A stretch of DNA of 58,451 bases from Clostridia bacterium (GTDB taxonomy: Bacteria; Bacillota; Clostridia; Christensenellales; Aristaeellaceae). Below the pieces are notes generated by a model. That model ran no database searches and had not been told where the DNA came from. It worked only from the letters and a program-made list of their open reading frames with translations. Below, in pieces: positions 7,160-16,381 of the stretch. Both the position numbers and the translations under genes were made by a program. The first letter of the stretch is position 1. Every line of letters starts with the position of its first letter. The stretch lies in assembly GCA_900759005.1 (NCBI GenBank), contig CAAEUQ010000029.1, positions 1-58,451 on the forward strand. Reading direction: 5' to 3'.

Positions 7160-7609
7160 TCAAAAACCTTTCTTGCTGTCCAGCAGGATGGTGACCGGGC
7201 CGTCGTTTAACAGCTCGACCTCCATATGTGTGCGGAAGCGACCGGTCAGCGTCGGAACGCCCTCGGAAACGAGCATTTCCCTCAGCTTTTCACAGAGCGG
7301 CTCCGCCTGCTCCGGGCGCGCGGCTTTAACGAAGTTCGGCCGTCTCCCGTGGCGCGCGTCCGCCAGAAGCGTAAACTGCGACACCAGCAGCACGCTGCCG
7401 CCCACGTCCTTCAGGGACAGGTTCATCTTATCGTTCTCATCCTCGAACACGCGAAGGCCGGCGATTTTGTCCGCGCAATAGCGCGCATCCGCTTCCGTAT
7501 CGCCCTCCTCCGCGCCGACCAGCACGAGAAAGCCGTTTTGAATTTCCGAAACGCGCTCGCCCGAAACCGTGACCGACGCGCGCGTCACCCTCTGTATTAC
7601 ACAGCGCAT
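7160..7609 (-). CDS. dtd: D-aminoacyl-tRNA deacylase
   Basis: 149 residues, the normal length. Dtd removes D-amino acids (and glycine) wrongly attached to tRNA. The two signature segments are SVLLVSQFTLLAD (near residues 74-86) and NDGPVTILLDS near the C-terminus, which carries the cross-subunit Gly-Pro motif that gives chiral proofreading. It starts MRCVIQRVTRASV as usual. It lies 12 nt after rel in the same operon. Confidence 0.95.
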   Translation of the reverse strand: MRCVIQRVTRASVTVSGERVSEIQNGFLVLVGAEEGDTEADARYCADKIAGLRVFEDENDKMNLSLKDVGGSVLLVSQFTLLADARHGRRPNFVKAARPEQAEPLCEKLREMLVSEGVPTLTGRFRTHMEVELLNDGPVTILLDSKKGF

Positions 7610-7621
7610 GAATTTCTCTCC

Positions 7622-9826
7622 TCAGCCCGCGACGCGGCTCACTTCGATCACATCGGGGATTTTCTGAATATCGCGAATCAGCTTGTTCAGCTGCTGGGTA
7701 CTGCGAATGACCAGCGAAACATGGAAGACGTAGGTCTGGTTCTTCGCCGCGTGCGCGGAAATGGCGTTTACCGGAATTTCCTGCGACGCGAACATCACCG
7801 AAAGCTCTGCCAGCAAACCCGTTCGGTTATAGGCGATCACGCGGATTTCCGCCTCATACGAGCTCTCCTTCGGCTGATCCTCCCATTCGACCTCGATCAG
7901 GCGCTCCGGCTCGACGCTTTCATCCTTCAGGCTCACGCAATCCGCGCGATGCACGGACACGCCGCGGCCGCGGGTGATATAGCCGATGATCTTGTCGCCC
8001 GGCAGCGGCGTACAGCATTTGGCGAATCGAACCAGCATTCCGGATTCGCCCTTTACAATCACGCCGTTGGAATTGGACGAAGGTCTCGGTCTGGGCGCAG
8101 GCGCTTCGTCCGGCTTCGTTTCAACGGGCGCGGGCGAATCGATCTTGTTGTGCTTTTTATATTCGTCGATCAGGCGATTGAGTACCTGCTGCGTGCTCGC
8201 GCCGCCGAAGCCGACCATCGCGTAAATGTCGTCCAGCGACTGAACGGACAGGCGCTTGTACATCGGCTCGATCAGCTCGCTCTTGGTCAGCATCGGGAGC
8301 TGATAGCCCAGGCGTTTGGCTTCGCGTTCGAGCATATCGTGACCATGAACGATGTTCTGCTCGCGCTCTTCCTTCTTCAGCCACGCGCGGATTTTCGCCT
8401 TTGCCTCGCTGGTTTTGACGATATTCAGCCAGTCGCGCGACGGTCCGTGGGACGACGACGAGGTCATGACTTCCACGAAATCGCCCGTTTCCAGCGGCGT
8501 CGCCAGCGGAACGATGCGATGATTCACCTTCGCGCCGATACAGCGATTGCCGACCGCCGAATGGATACGATACGCAAAATCCAAAGGCGTCGCGCCCTTC
8601 GGCAGCGAAACCACATCTCCCTTCGGCGTAAATACCAGCACCTCGTCGGCAAACAGGTCGAATTTCAACATTTCGCCGAACTCGCTCGGGTCGTGCGCTT
8701 CGGACTGCCAGTCCAGAATGCGCCTGAGCCACGAAAGCTTCTTGTCCAGCTCGTCCGTCGCCCTGCCCTCTTTGTATCGCCAGTGCGCCGCGATGCCGTA
8801 TTCCGCGATGCGGTGCATCTCGAACGTGCGAATCTGAACCTCGAAGGGTCTGCCCTGATTGACCACCGTCGTATGCAGCGACTGATACATATTCGCCTTC
8901 GGCACCGAGATATAATCCTTGAATCTGCCCGGCACCTGCGGCCAGATCGTATGCACCACGCCCAGCGCGTGATAGCATTCCGTGGTGGTATTGACCAGAA
9001 CGCGAACGGCGAGCAGATCGTTGATCTGATCAAACGTCTTGTTCTGGCTCTTCATCTTTTTATAAATGGAATAGAAATGCTTCGGGCGGCCGTCGATTTC
9101 ACATTTGTGAATGCCCGCCTCGTAAAGCTTCGTCTTTAATTCCTGCGTAACCTGCGCAATCAGCTGCTCGCGTTCGGCGCGCTTCATGCCGACCAGCCGC
9201 ACCAGCTCGTAAAACGCGTCCGGATCGAGATAGCGGAGCGAAAGATCCTCCAGCTCCCATTTGATCGTATAAACGCCCAATCGATGCGCGAGCGGCGCAT
9301 AGATGTCCAGCGTTTCCTGCGCGATTGCGCGCTGGCGATCCGGCGCTTTGAATTTGAGCGTGCGCATATTGTGCAGGCGATCGGCAAGCTTGATCAGAAC
9401 CACACGGATATCCTTCGCCATTGCGAGGAACATCTTTCTCAGCGTTTCCGCCTTCGCTTCCTCGCGCGAGCTGAAATCCAGCTGATTCAGCTTCGTTACG
9501 CCGTCGACCAGCAGCTCGATTTCCTGTCCGAATTCCTGCCCTATCATTTCGCTGGTTACGCCCTCGCAGTCCTCGACAACGTCGTGCAGAAGCCCTGCCG
9601 CGATCGTCGACGCGTCCAGCATCAGATCGGCGAGAATCACCGCCACGGCGCACGGATGGCAGAAATAGGGATCGCCGGATTTGCGCACCTGATGGGCGTG
9701 CGCCTTCTCCGCGAAGGCATACGCGCGCCGGACGAGCTCCATATCGTCCTCAGGATGATATTTTCTGATGCGCTCCACCAGTTCGTCAACGCTAATGTAC
9801 GCGTTGGATTTTCCGTCATCCGACAT
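7622..9826 (-). CDS. rel: Bifunctional (p)ppGpp synthetase/hydrolase, Rel/SpoT family
   Basis: 734 residues, full length, governing the stringent response. In order: the HD hydrolase domain (HPCAVAVIL, GLLHDVVEDCEGVT, KLADRLHNMRTLKF, within residues 40-190), the synthetase domain (GRPKHFYSIYKKMKSQ, DLLAVRVLV, EVQIRTFEMHRIAEYGIAAHW, about 230-370), the TGS domain (DEVLVFTPKGDVVSLPKGATP), and a C-terminal zinc-finger-like/ACT region ending in VIEVSRVAG. HD and synthetase motifs are both intact, so it should be bifunctional. A second HD-only protein of this type is encoded at 15580-16170. The start at 9826 lies 18 nt after the recJ stop. Confidence 0.96.
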   Translation of the reverse strand: MSDDGKSNAYISVDELVERIRKYHPEDDMELVRRAYAFAEKAHAHQVRKSGDPYFCHPCAVAVILADLMLDASTIAAGLLHDVVEDCEGVTSEMIGQEFGQEIELLVDGVTKLNQLDFSSREEAKAETLRKMFLAMAKDIRVVLIKLADRLHNMRTLKFKAPDRQRAIAQETLDIYAPLAHRLGVYTIKWELEDLSLRYLDPDAFYELVRLVGMKRAEREQLIAQVTQELKTKLYEAGIHKCEIDGRPKHFYSIYKKMKSQNKTFDQINDLLAVRVLVNTTTECYHALGVVHTIWPQVPGRFKDYISVPKANMYQSLHTTVVNQGRPFEVQIRTFEMHRIAEYGIAAHWRYKEGRATDELDKKLSWLRRILDWQSEAHDPSEFGEMLKFDLFADEVLVFTPKGDVVSLPKGATPLDFAYRIHSAVGNRCIGAKVNHRIVPLATPLETGDFVEVMTSSSSHGPSRDWLNIVKTSEAKAKIRAWLKKEEREQNIVHGHDMLEREAKRLGYQLPMLTKSELIEPMYKRLSVQSLDDIYAMVGFGGASTQQVLNRLIDEYKKHNKIDSPAPVETKPDEAPAPRPRPSSNSNGVIVKGESGMLVRFAKCCTPLPGDKIIGYITRGRGVSVHRADCVSLKDESVEPERLIEVEWEDQPKESSYEAEIRVIAYNRTGLLAELSVMFASQEIPVNAISAHAAKNQTYVFHVSLVIRSTQQLNKLIRDIQKIPDVIEVSRVAG

Positions 9827-9844
9827 TTTTTTGCCTCCCGGTGC

Positions 9845-12193
9845 TCATTGCCGCCAGTTTTGAATTCGCCGCCACGCCGCGCTCGTCTCCGGCGCAGCCT
9901 TCTTATTCCTGCGGAGCGTAAGCCGATAGGGAACGCCCTCGGGCGTTTCCTCTATCAGCCCCAGCTCCTTCATTACGATCATGCAAGCCGCCGCGTTCAT
10001 ATACGACATATTCGCCGTCCGGCTCAGCACATGAACCGCTGATTCATAATCGTCCAGCCGGATCTCCCGATCCAGCACATAGCGGATGCCCTTGAATCCC
10101 GCCCGCAAGCCCTCCAGATCCGGCAATTCCTCCAGCCATCTCGGGCGCAGCGGGAATGTGTACGTCTCCGCGCCCTCCGGAACGCTGACCTCCGGCGGCA
10201 CGCCTGCGAACACCACACGCTGCCAGCGCCCTTCGATCCGCGCGTGCGGATAGACGAGCATCGAATGGAACAGCCGCGGATCCTTCGGCTCCTCGCGGAA
10301 ATACCGGTCGGGCAATATGTCCTCCAGCGCCCGAACGAGCTTTTCCATGCCGCCCAAATCGCCGACCAGAATCAGCGTGCCCTGCGAGCGTTCCAAAAGC
10401 ATTTCGCGAAGCGCGTCCAGATCGATTTCCTTCGGCGGATTCGATGGGATTATTTCTTTATTATAGAGCATTTCTGTTAAGAAATCCCGCTGGAGCTCGC
10501 ATTCGTCCTCTTTTTTCCCGTCGATCTGCTCCCGCGGATCGCCAGGCGTAATCGCTCTGAGCTTCAGCCCGACGCTGTTCCTGCCCTTGAAGGTTTCGAC
10601 CTCCGGCGTAAACAGCACGTCCACCGTTGCCGGAAGCGTGCGCACCAGTTCGCCCGCGCCGAACATGATGCCGCGCCGGCGAACGCCGCTTTCGGAAAGC
10701 AATACCTGCAGATGCGCCCGATTCAGCCCCACTGCCTGCATCTGCGCCAGATACGCGCTGCGCGCCCGCATCACCGGCGCGGGATTTCCGAAGCCCGTGG
10801 GCTGGAGCGCGTCCAGCGAACGCACAAAGCTCTCCGTTAGCTGATCGAATTCAATCTCCGTATCGTATTCGACCAGCGGAATATAAACATTGCGCGGAAC
10901 ATTCGCGAGATACGCGTCCAGCGCATCGATCATCGCGGGCAATTCGCTAACGCGAATCGTCAGCCCCGCCGCCTGCTTATGCCCGCCGTAGCGCACGAGA
11001 TGCTTCTCCACCGCCGCCAGCGCCGCATGAATGTCCACGCCCGGAATGCTGCGGCACGAGCCGGTCAGCAGGCCCGGCTCCTTTTCGGCGAGCAGGATCG
11101 TCGGATAATGGTATTTCTCCACGAGGCGCGACGCGGTCAGTCCGATCACGCCGGAATTCCAATCCTTGCCCGAAAGCACGATCGCGCGGTGCTTCAGAAA
11201 ATCAAACGATTCAAGCGCCGCCTCCGCTTCTTTCTGAATCCGGTCCTCAATCGCCTTGCGCGCGCGATTCTCCTCCTCCAGCTTCGCCGCCAGCGCCTCC
11301 GCGCGCGCGGAATCTTCGCACATCAGCAGCTCATACGCCTGCCGTGCGGATCCCAGCCGCCCGCTCGCGTTCAGCCGCGGCGCAATCCGAAATGCAATAT
11401 CCGTAGATGAAACGGGCTTTCCCGCCATGCCGGACGATTCGATCAGCGCACGAACGCCGGTTCGCGGATGCCGGTTGATCCGGTCCAGCCCAATCGACAC
11501 CAGAACGCGGTTTTCGTCTTTCAGGGGAACCACGTCCGCCACCGTCGCCAGCGCCGCAATATCCACATACAGCATCGCGCCGATCAGCCCGCCCAGCGCA
11601 TGCGCGAGCTTGAACGCCACGCCCGCGCCGCACAGGTATGGAAACGGGTAATCGCCCAGAAGCGGATCCACCACCGGGCAATCCGGCAAAACCTCGCCCG
11701 GCTCATGGTGATCGGTCACCACGCAGTCCAGCCCCAGCGACTTTGCCAGCGCCACCATGTCCACCGCGGTAATCCCGCAGTCCACCGTGATCATCAGACT
11801 GCACCGCTCCGCGATTTCTCGAATGGCGTTTTCATTCAAGCCGTAACCCTCCGTGTGCCGCGAAGGAAGATAAACCTCCGTGTCCGGCGCGCCGTGGGAG
11901 CGCAGATAATCGGAAAGCAGCGCCGAAGCGCTCACGCCGTCGACGTCGTAATCGCCGTATACGCAAATCCTTTCGCCCGCCGCAATCGCCGCGCGAATGC
12001 GCTGAACCGCGCGATCCATATCGTGAAGCAGCATCGGATCGCGCAGCTGATCCACCGTCGGATGCAGAAAGCGCTTCGCTTCCTCCACGGATTGAACGCC
12101 GCGCTGAATCAATAAAGCGTGCAGCGGCGCAGGCATATCATCCGGACACGGAAACCAGCCCCGCTCCGCCTGACGCGGCGAATAAACGATCAT
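9845..12193 (-). CDS. recJ: Single-stranded-DNA-specific exonuclease RecJ
   Basis: 782 residues, the long Firmicutes form (about 200 residues beyond the E. coli enzyme). It digests single-stranded DNA 5' to 3' in recombination and repair. The DHH-domain motifs are YGDYDVDGVSASALL (near residue 80), DCGIT and VVTDHHEPG, which hold the metal-binding aspartates and histidines. DHHA1 motifs are SGKDWNSGVIGL and RYGGHKQAAGLTI. The C-terminal extension after about residue 560 resembles the one in Bacillus-type RecJ. It is first in the operon and is preceded by a consensus promoter. Confidence 0.95.
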   Translation of the reverse strand: MIVYSPRQAERGWFPCPDDMPAPLHALLIQRGVQSVEEAKRFLHPTVDQLRDPMLLHDMDRAVQRIRAAIAAGERICVYGDYDVDGVSASALLSDYLRSHGAPDTEVYLPSRHTEGYGLNENAIREIAERCSLMITVDCGITAVDMVALAKSLGLDCVVTDHHEPGEVLPDCPVVDPLLGDYPFPYLCGAGVAFKLAHALGGLIGAMLYVDIAALATVADVVPLKDENRVLVSIGLDRINRHPRTGVRALIESSGMAGKPVSSTDIAFRIAPRLNASGRLGSARQAYELLMCEDSARAEALAAKLEEENRARKAIEDRIQKEAEAALESFDFLKHRAIVLSGKDWNSGVIGLTASRLVEKYHYPTILLAEKEPGLLTGSCRSIPGVDIHAALAAVEKHLVRYGGHKQAAGLTIRVSELPAMIDALDAYLANVPRNVYIPLVEYDTEIEFDQLTESFVRSLDALQPTGFGNPAPVMRARSAYLAQMQAVGLNRAHLQVLLSESGVRRRGIMFGAGELVRTLPATVDVLFTPEVETFKGRNSVGLKLRAITPGDPREQIDGKKEDECELQRDFLTEMLYNKEIIPSNPPKEIDLDALREMLLERSQGTLILVGDLGGMEKLVRALEDILPDRYFREEPKDPRLFHSMLVYPHARIEGRWQRVVFAGVPPEVSVPEGAETYTFPLRPRWLEELPDLEGLRAGFKGIRYVLDREIRLDDYESAVHVLSRTANMSYMNAAACMIVMKELGLIEETPEGVPYRLTLRRNKKAAPETSAAWRRIQNWRQ

Positions 12194-12238
12194 ACGCGCG
12201 CTCCTTCCTGAAAAAACGTCTACCTATTATAAATCCTA

Positions 12239-12267
12239 ATTATACCCGAAGAATCGCTTTTCGTCAA
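12239..12267 (-). promoter_or_regulatory. Promoter of the recJ-rel-dtd-hemZ operon
   Basis: On the minus strand TTGACG (12267-12262), a 17-bp spacer and TATAAT (12244-12239), 45 bp before recJ. A second TATAAT-like box lies at about 12229-12224. Confidence 0.75.
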
Positions 12268-12301
12268 CCAGTCCATCGCCTTCCGCATTCGGATAAAATG
12301 A

Positions 12302-12352
12302 TTTTATAAAAACCGCCGGCGCAATCACAAAAAAGCAATCGCGCCGGCAGAA
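12302..12352 (-). terminator. Intrinsic terminator downstream of the GH78 gene and repeat field
   Basis: On the minus strand the stem arms GCCGGCGC and GCGCCGGC enclose an A/T-rich loop and are followed by GGTTTTTATAAAAT. It would end leftward transcripts from the rhamnosidase gene after crossing about 500 nt of repeats, just upstream of the recJ promoter. Confidence 0.75.
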
Positions 12353-12374
12353 ACGGAAAAAGGATGAGGGATCT

Positions 12375-12795
12375 GAATACCACGCACCAATCCGCAATTC
12401 AAAAATGCGCAGCCGTCATATCCATTCGCAAAAACACGAATATCGCACGCCATTTGTGCACACGGCAAAGGAACATGTATAACCGCGCACCTGTTCGCGG
12501 TAAAGCGGCGCGAATACCACGCACCGTTTACACACGACGAAAGAGCGCGCATATCGCCCGACAAATCTTCCCCGCCCACCCGCGATAAGAGAGTAAGCGT
12601 ACAAACCCGCGCACCTGTTCGCATTAAAGCGGCGCAAACATCGCGCACGCTGTTCATATGCGCAGCAAAGGAACGGGCATTGCCACGCACCAAGTTTCTC
12701 CATCGTCCACCCGCAACAAAAGCGTAAGCGCGCAAGCCGCCACGAATAACTCATGCGCTCCGGATTGAATATCGCGCGCAGCAAAAGCGTAAGCG
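12375..12795. repeat. Degenerate tandem repeat field, no gene
   Basis: This stretch between recJ and the rhamnosidase gene has no convincing open frame. It is built of imperfect direct repeats. CGCACCTGTTCGC followed by TAAAGCGGCGC occurs near 12485 and again near 12605, about 120 bp apart. CCACCCGC plus GTAAGCG occurs near 12579 and 12712. AAAAGCGTAAGCGCGCAAG occurs near 12718 and 12783. It may be a decayed array related to the composite hairpin repeats, since the last unit merges with copy D. Confidence 0.6.
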
Positions 12796-12797
12796 CG

Positions 12798-12913
12798 CAA
12801 GCCGCCATCACGGCGGCGCAGCGCGCGGAAAGATGGGAAGCACGTGCCGCTTCGAACCGCGGAAGAAATTGAGTCGCTTCCCGACTCAATTTCGAGGTGA
12901 CCAAACGCGGCAG
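12798..12913 (-). repeat. Composite hairpin repeat, copy D
   Basis: Read on the minus strand: a variant core (CTGCCGCGTTTGGTC), the alpha hairpin (12893-12865; 12-bp stem GAAATTGAGTCG, loop GGAAG, identical to copy B), and the beta hairpin (12817-12801; stem GCCGCC, loop GTGAT). The mini-hairpin is missing. The reading frame of the rhamnosidase gene enters this element, gains the residues CRVWSPRN, and stops inside the alpha stem. Confidence 0.8.
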
Positions 12914-14901
12914 TAAATAAGCGCAGGAACTGCGGACCAGCCGTGGCAAAGACTGCCGGCGCGGTGGAAATCTTCGGCGCCTAACGAGGTCTCCCAAACG
13001 GACGTCGCACCGGAGAACGCCATCGCGCCCCATTGACGCGCAATGTCGGAAAGTACCCACGATTGGTAGGACGCGTCCTGTAAAAGGGCTTCGTATTTGA
13101 GCAGAGCGTTCGTCAGGGTTACAGGAATCCAAACGCCGGACACTAAACCGACGCGTAAACGCGCCGCACGCGCATCGGATATGCCGCCTGCTAAAAGCGC
13201 AAGCGCCTGCGTAAGCTCCGCCATCGGCGCATCCGGCGCATCGTATAATAAATACCCGCCGCGCTCCTCCGACCAGAAACGCTCCAGCGCCGATCGCGCC
13301 GATTCAAAGCGCCGCGCATATGCACTTCCATCCACGCCCCGATATTCGCATAAGCGCCGCATCGCGTCCAGCGCCAAAGCATACCACGCCGTCAAGGGCG
13401 CTTCCGCGCGCGCATCTTTGTCCTCTGCGCCAATTTCGCCCGATAATCCCGGCTGCCATTCATAGAAATTCCAGTATTCACGCTCAGGGAAACGGCAAAC
13501 GCAGCCGCTTTCATCCAATCGCGGAAGAAACGCGTCCAAAATCCGCGCGGCGGTCTCGAATAAACCATCCCCAACCGGCTCGCCCGTGTTCAGTGCGTAT
13601 TCCCATAAATCAATTACGTAAACCAGACTGAAACACGGAATCGTGATCGGCGCTTTTGCCGGCGCGCAGATTTCGAGCAAACCGTCCGCCCGCTGCCCGC
13701 CCGCCAATAAGCGAAGCGCGCCCAGCGGCAGCTCCTTTTCGCCGAATACCCGATAGCCGCACAGCATTTGCACGCGCGCGTCCATCGCGTACAGCGCCTG
13801 CTCGCGCCACGGGCAATCCTCGTAATGATCGTGTGCGCAGAGCTTCAGGGTCTGAACGCATAAATCGTAAATCCTCCGGTGCAGCCCATCCGGAATCGAA
13901 AGCGTCTTCTCCGGTGCAAACGGGTATTCCACGGGCATCAGCCCAACGCGGCAAATCCGTATTCGCCGCGCACTTGCGTGCAGCTCCAGATACCGGCAGC
14001 CCCAGCGCCGGAAATAATGCGTGTATTCGCTCTTTCCCTTCGGGAAGCGAATCGACGCGCAAAAGCCCCTGCCGTCCAGATCCGCGCGCACGCGCAGATC
14101 GTCCAGATGCTCGCCGAAACCGATCAGAATCTCCGTTTCGGATTCGCATTCAAGTTCCAAATGCAGATAGCCCGCCGTTTCCGCGCCGAGATCGAAGATG
14201 AAATAGCCGCCGTCGCCCGCGTCCGCGTTCAGCCAGCCGCCATCTTCCATTTCCTCGATGAAGCGCATCGAAAGCGCGCGCCGCCGCATTCGCTGCGCCG
14301 GACGCAAGCTCTCCCCCGCGCATTCGAACCACACGCCCTGCGCGTGCAGGCTTCCTTCGCACAAATCGTTCAGGCGCAGCAGCTCCGTCGGGCGCGATTG
14401 CATTCGCATCGGCGGGTTTCGCATCGCCTTTGCCGCGCAGGGCGCGCTTTCCGGCGCACAGAGATCACAGAAGAAGCTGTAGCCCAGCTGCGGGGTAATC
14501 AGCGGAACGAGGCCGGAAAGATACCGTGCGTCGTTTCGGCAAACGGCGCTTAAATCGCTGACCAGCAGTGTATTCTCCCCCTGCCACACGCGATAGTGCG
14601 CGCCGGGTTCGCACGCGATCGTGGTCTGGCTGTCCAGCCCCGGATGCCAGACGCGCAATTCGAATCGATTTTCACCGGAACGGACAAATGCGGAAAGGTC
14701 GTGAACATTCTCCGTCCGGCATTCCTGCCAGTCCGGATATTGCCCGAAACCCGCGAGCGCGCCGTTGATCGTTAAAACGTATTCGCCGGTGGTCGAGACG
14801 CCGGCAAACGCTTCCCGTTTTTCGCAGACGAACGTTCCCTCAAAGCGGGCATAGGCGTTGACGCTGCCGGAATCCTCCGGCCAGATCCAAATGGGCTGCA
14901 A
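12886..14901 (-). CDS. Alpha-L-rhamnosidase-like glycoside hydrolase (GH78-type six-hairpin)
   Basis: 671 residues, no signal peptide, so probably cytoplasmic. An N-terminal beta-sandwich (from VNAYARFEGTF) is followed by a six-hairpin catalytic domain with the GH78 motif DCPWREQALYAMDARVQM, and by WETSLGAEDFHRAGSLCHGW near the C-terminus. Expected to release terminal rhamnose from glycosides or oligosaccharides; the exact substrate is unknown. The start is an unusual TTG at 14901, supported by AAGGAGG 7 nt upstream and the sequence QPIWIWPED. The last eight residues come from repeat copy D. Its own promoter (14936-14964) faces left. Confidence 0.85.
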   Translation of the reverse strand: MQPIWIWPEDSGSVNAYARFEGTFVCEKREAFAGVSTTGEYVLTINGALAGFGQYPDWQECRTENVHDLSAFVRSGENRFELRVWHPGLDSQTTIACEPGAHYRVWQGENTLLVSDLSAVCRNDARYLSGLVPLITPQLGYSFFCDLCAPESAPCAAKAMRNPPMRMQSRPTELLRLNDLCEGSLHAQGVWFECAGESLRPAQRMRRRALSMRFIEEMEDGGWLNADAGDGGYFIFDLGAETAGYLHLELECESETEILIGFGEHLDDLRVRADLDGRGFCASIRFPKGKSEYTHYFRRWGCRYLELHASARRIRICRVGLMPVEYPFAPEKTLSIPDGLHRRIYDLCVQTLKLCAHDHYEDCPWREQALYAMDARVQMLCGYRVFGEKELPLGALRLLAGGQRADGLLEICAPAKAPITIPCFSLVYVIDLWEYALNTGEPVGDGLFETAARILDAFLPRLDESGCVCRFPEREYWNFYEWQPGLSGEIGAEDKDARAEAPLTAWYALALDAMRRLCEYRGVDGSAYARRFESARSALERFWSEERGGYLLYDAPDAPMAELTQALALLAGGISDARAARLRVGLVSGVWIPVTLTNALLKYEALLQDASYQSWVLSDIARQWGAMAFSGATSVWETSLGAEDFHRAGSLCHGWSAVPALIYCRVWSPRN

Positions 14902-14935
14902 AAAATCGCCTCCTTAAATTCAAATGGCTGATTTG

Positions 14936-14964
14936 ATTGTACAATAAATCGCGGGCAGTTGCAA
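14936..14964 (-). promoter_or_regulatory. Promoter of the GH78 gene
   Basis: On the minus strand TTGCAA (14964-14959), a 17-bp spacer and TACAAT (14941-14936), 35 bp upstream of the TTG start. Confidence 0.7.
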
Positions 14965-15046
14965 CGCGCAAATTTCGCGCCTGAAAGCAGGATTTTAATG
15001 GTTAGGGGGCGAATTATATTAAAATGTGCTTTTTCGGAGGTTTTTT

Positions 15047-15583
15047 ATGAACAGCAAACGCATCGCGCTGTGCGGCGTTCTTTGCGCGCTCGGCGTGGTT
15101 TTGATGATGCTCGGCGGACTGTTTCCGCTGGCGACGTTCTGCTCGCCCGCGCTGGCGGCGCTCGTTCTGATTCCGATCATGATCGAAACCGATCGGAAAA
15201 TGGCGCTGGGCGCGTATGTGGCGATTGCGGCGCTTTCGCTTCTGCTTGCGCCGGACAAGGAGAGCGCGCTTTTGTTCACGTTTCTCGGATATTATCCGAT
15301 TCTGAAGCCCGAAATCGACAAAATCCGCGCGCGCTGGCTGCGGATTGTCATAAAGCTCCTGCTGTTCGACTGCGCGGCGGGCGCGATGCTTCTGATCGCG
15401 ACGTATCTTTTCGGCATGGCGCAGATCATGGCGGAATACCGCGAAATGGGGCGCGCGATGATCGTCGTGTTCATCGCAATCGCCAATATCACCATGCTGC
15501 TTTACGACCGGCTGACCGGCATTGCCGCGGTGCTTTACGTGCGCCGGCTGCGGCAAAAATTCTTTGGAAGAGGGAAGAAATGA
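15047..15583 (+). CDS. Small multispanning membrane protein, function unknown
   Basis: 178 residues from ATG 15047, which follows CGGAGG with 6 nt spacing; an ATG at 15026 has no ribosome site. About five or six hydrophobic helices are visible, for example IALCGVLCALGVVLMMLGGL, LAALVLIPIMI, LLLFDCAAGAMLLIATYLF and MIVVFIAIANITMLL. The first helix and the small size recall ECF-type S components and similar small integral proteins, but no substrate motif is recognised. The stop overlaps the start of the HD-domain gene (ATGA), so the two are translationally coupled; a link to nucleotide signalling is only suggested by that. Confidence 0.8.
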   Translation: MNSKRIALCGVLCALGVVLMMLGGLFPLATFCSPALAALVLIPIMIETDRKMALGAYVAIAALSLLLAPDKESALLFTFLGYYPILKPEIDKIRARWLRIVIKLLLFDCAAGAMLLIATYLFGMAQIMAEYREMGRAMIVVFIAIANITMLLYDRLTGIAAVLYVRRLRQKFFGRGKK

Positions 15584-16170
15584 TGAATGGTTCGAATGTC
15601 GATCCGCTGACCGCCGCCATTGCGTTCGCCGCACGCGCGCACGAGGGGCAGACCTGCCGTTCGACCGACGCGCCGAAGATCGTTCACCCGATGGAAGTGG
15701 CTGCAATTGCGGCGACAATGACCAGCGATCATGAAATTCTCGCTGCGGCGATGCTGCACGACGTGATCGAGAGCTGCGGCGTTACGGAGGACGCGCTGAA
15801 GGGTGAATTCGGCGATCGAATCGCCAAACTCGTGCGCGCGATGAGCGAGGAAAAAGGACTGGATGCGGAGGAAGGCTGGCAAAAACGCAAGCTATTTTCA
15901 ATCAACCGGCTGCGCGCCGCGTCGCACGATCAGCTGATTCTGACGCTTTCGGACAAATTGAGCAGTTTGCGCGCCATTCGCCGCGACCTCGCGACCTACG
16001 GCGACGCGCTCTGGCAGCGGTTCAACCAGCGCAGCGCATCGATGCACTGCTGGTATTTTTCATCGGTGCTAGAATCGCTGTCCCCGCTTTCGGACACGGA
16101 CGCTTACCGCGAATACCGCGATTTGATGAATCAGATTTTCGGCGAAATGGAAAAGCGAATTTGCCGATGA
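15580..16170 (+). CDS. HD-domain protein related to the (p)ppGpp hydrolase of SpoT (small alarmone hydrolase-like)
   Basis: 196 residues consisting of a single HD domain. Key segments are AARAHEGQTCR, KIVHPMEVAAIAATM, EILAAAMLHDVIESCGVT and LILTLSDKLSSLRAIRRDL. They give the metal-binding His, the HD pair and the distal Asp of the Rel/SpoT hydrolase half. There is no synthetase domain, so it could only degrade alarmones such as ppGpp, or another nucleotide. The glutamate-aspartate of classical HDVxED is replaced (HDVIES), which may change substrate or activity. Start ATG 15580 overlaps the upstream stop; ATG 15583 is equally possible and better spaced from GGGAAG. Confidence 0.82.
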   Translation: MMNGSNVDPLTAAIAFAARAHEGQTCRSTDAPKIVHPMEVAAIAATMTSDHEILAAAMLHDVIESCGVTEDALKGEFGDRIAKLVRAMSEEKGLDAEEGWQKRKLFSINRLRAASHDQLILTLSDKLSSLRAIRRDLATYGDALWQRFNQRSASMHCWYFSSVLESLSPLSDTDAYREYRDLMNQIFGEMEKRICR

Positions 16171-16247
16171 AAATAGACGGCAGGATGTTTGAAACAGTTG
16201 CGCGGGGAGCTTTCCGCGCCGTTTCTCCGCTGAAATATGTATAAAAC

Positions 16248-16274
16248 AGCCGCACTGCTTTTCGCAGCGCGGCT
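16248..16274. terminator. Terminator between convergent genes
   Basis: Stem AGCCGCACTGC with GCAGCGCGGCT (one mismatch), loop TTTTC. On the minus strand the stem is followed by GTTTTAT, fitting the end of the secreted-protein gene; the plus side (GAAGCTTTAT) is weaker. Confidence 0.65.
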
Positions 16275-16381
16275 GAAGCTTTATCCACGCCGAAGGAGGC
16301 GTTCGAGAAGGCGGATTCCTTTCGAACTGCCATCGCATTCGGCGGGACATACGGCGGGGATTTCACACCCCCGCCCTGATT

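Noticed and set aside
7226..9139. Long plus-strand open frame opposite dtd and rel.
   Set aside because: It is antisense to two highly conserved genes with all motifs intact, and has no ribosome site; a codon-bias shadow.
12318..12735. Small open frames in the region between recJ and the GH78 gene.
   Set aside because: They overlap direct repeats, lack ribosome sites and encode low-complexity Arg/Ala/Cys-rich peptides.
12375..12795. CRISPR array in the tandem repeat field.
   Set aside because: Repeats are imperfect, of unequal spacing and longer than CRISPR units; no cas gene is present.
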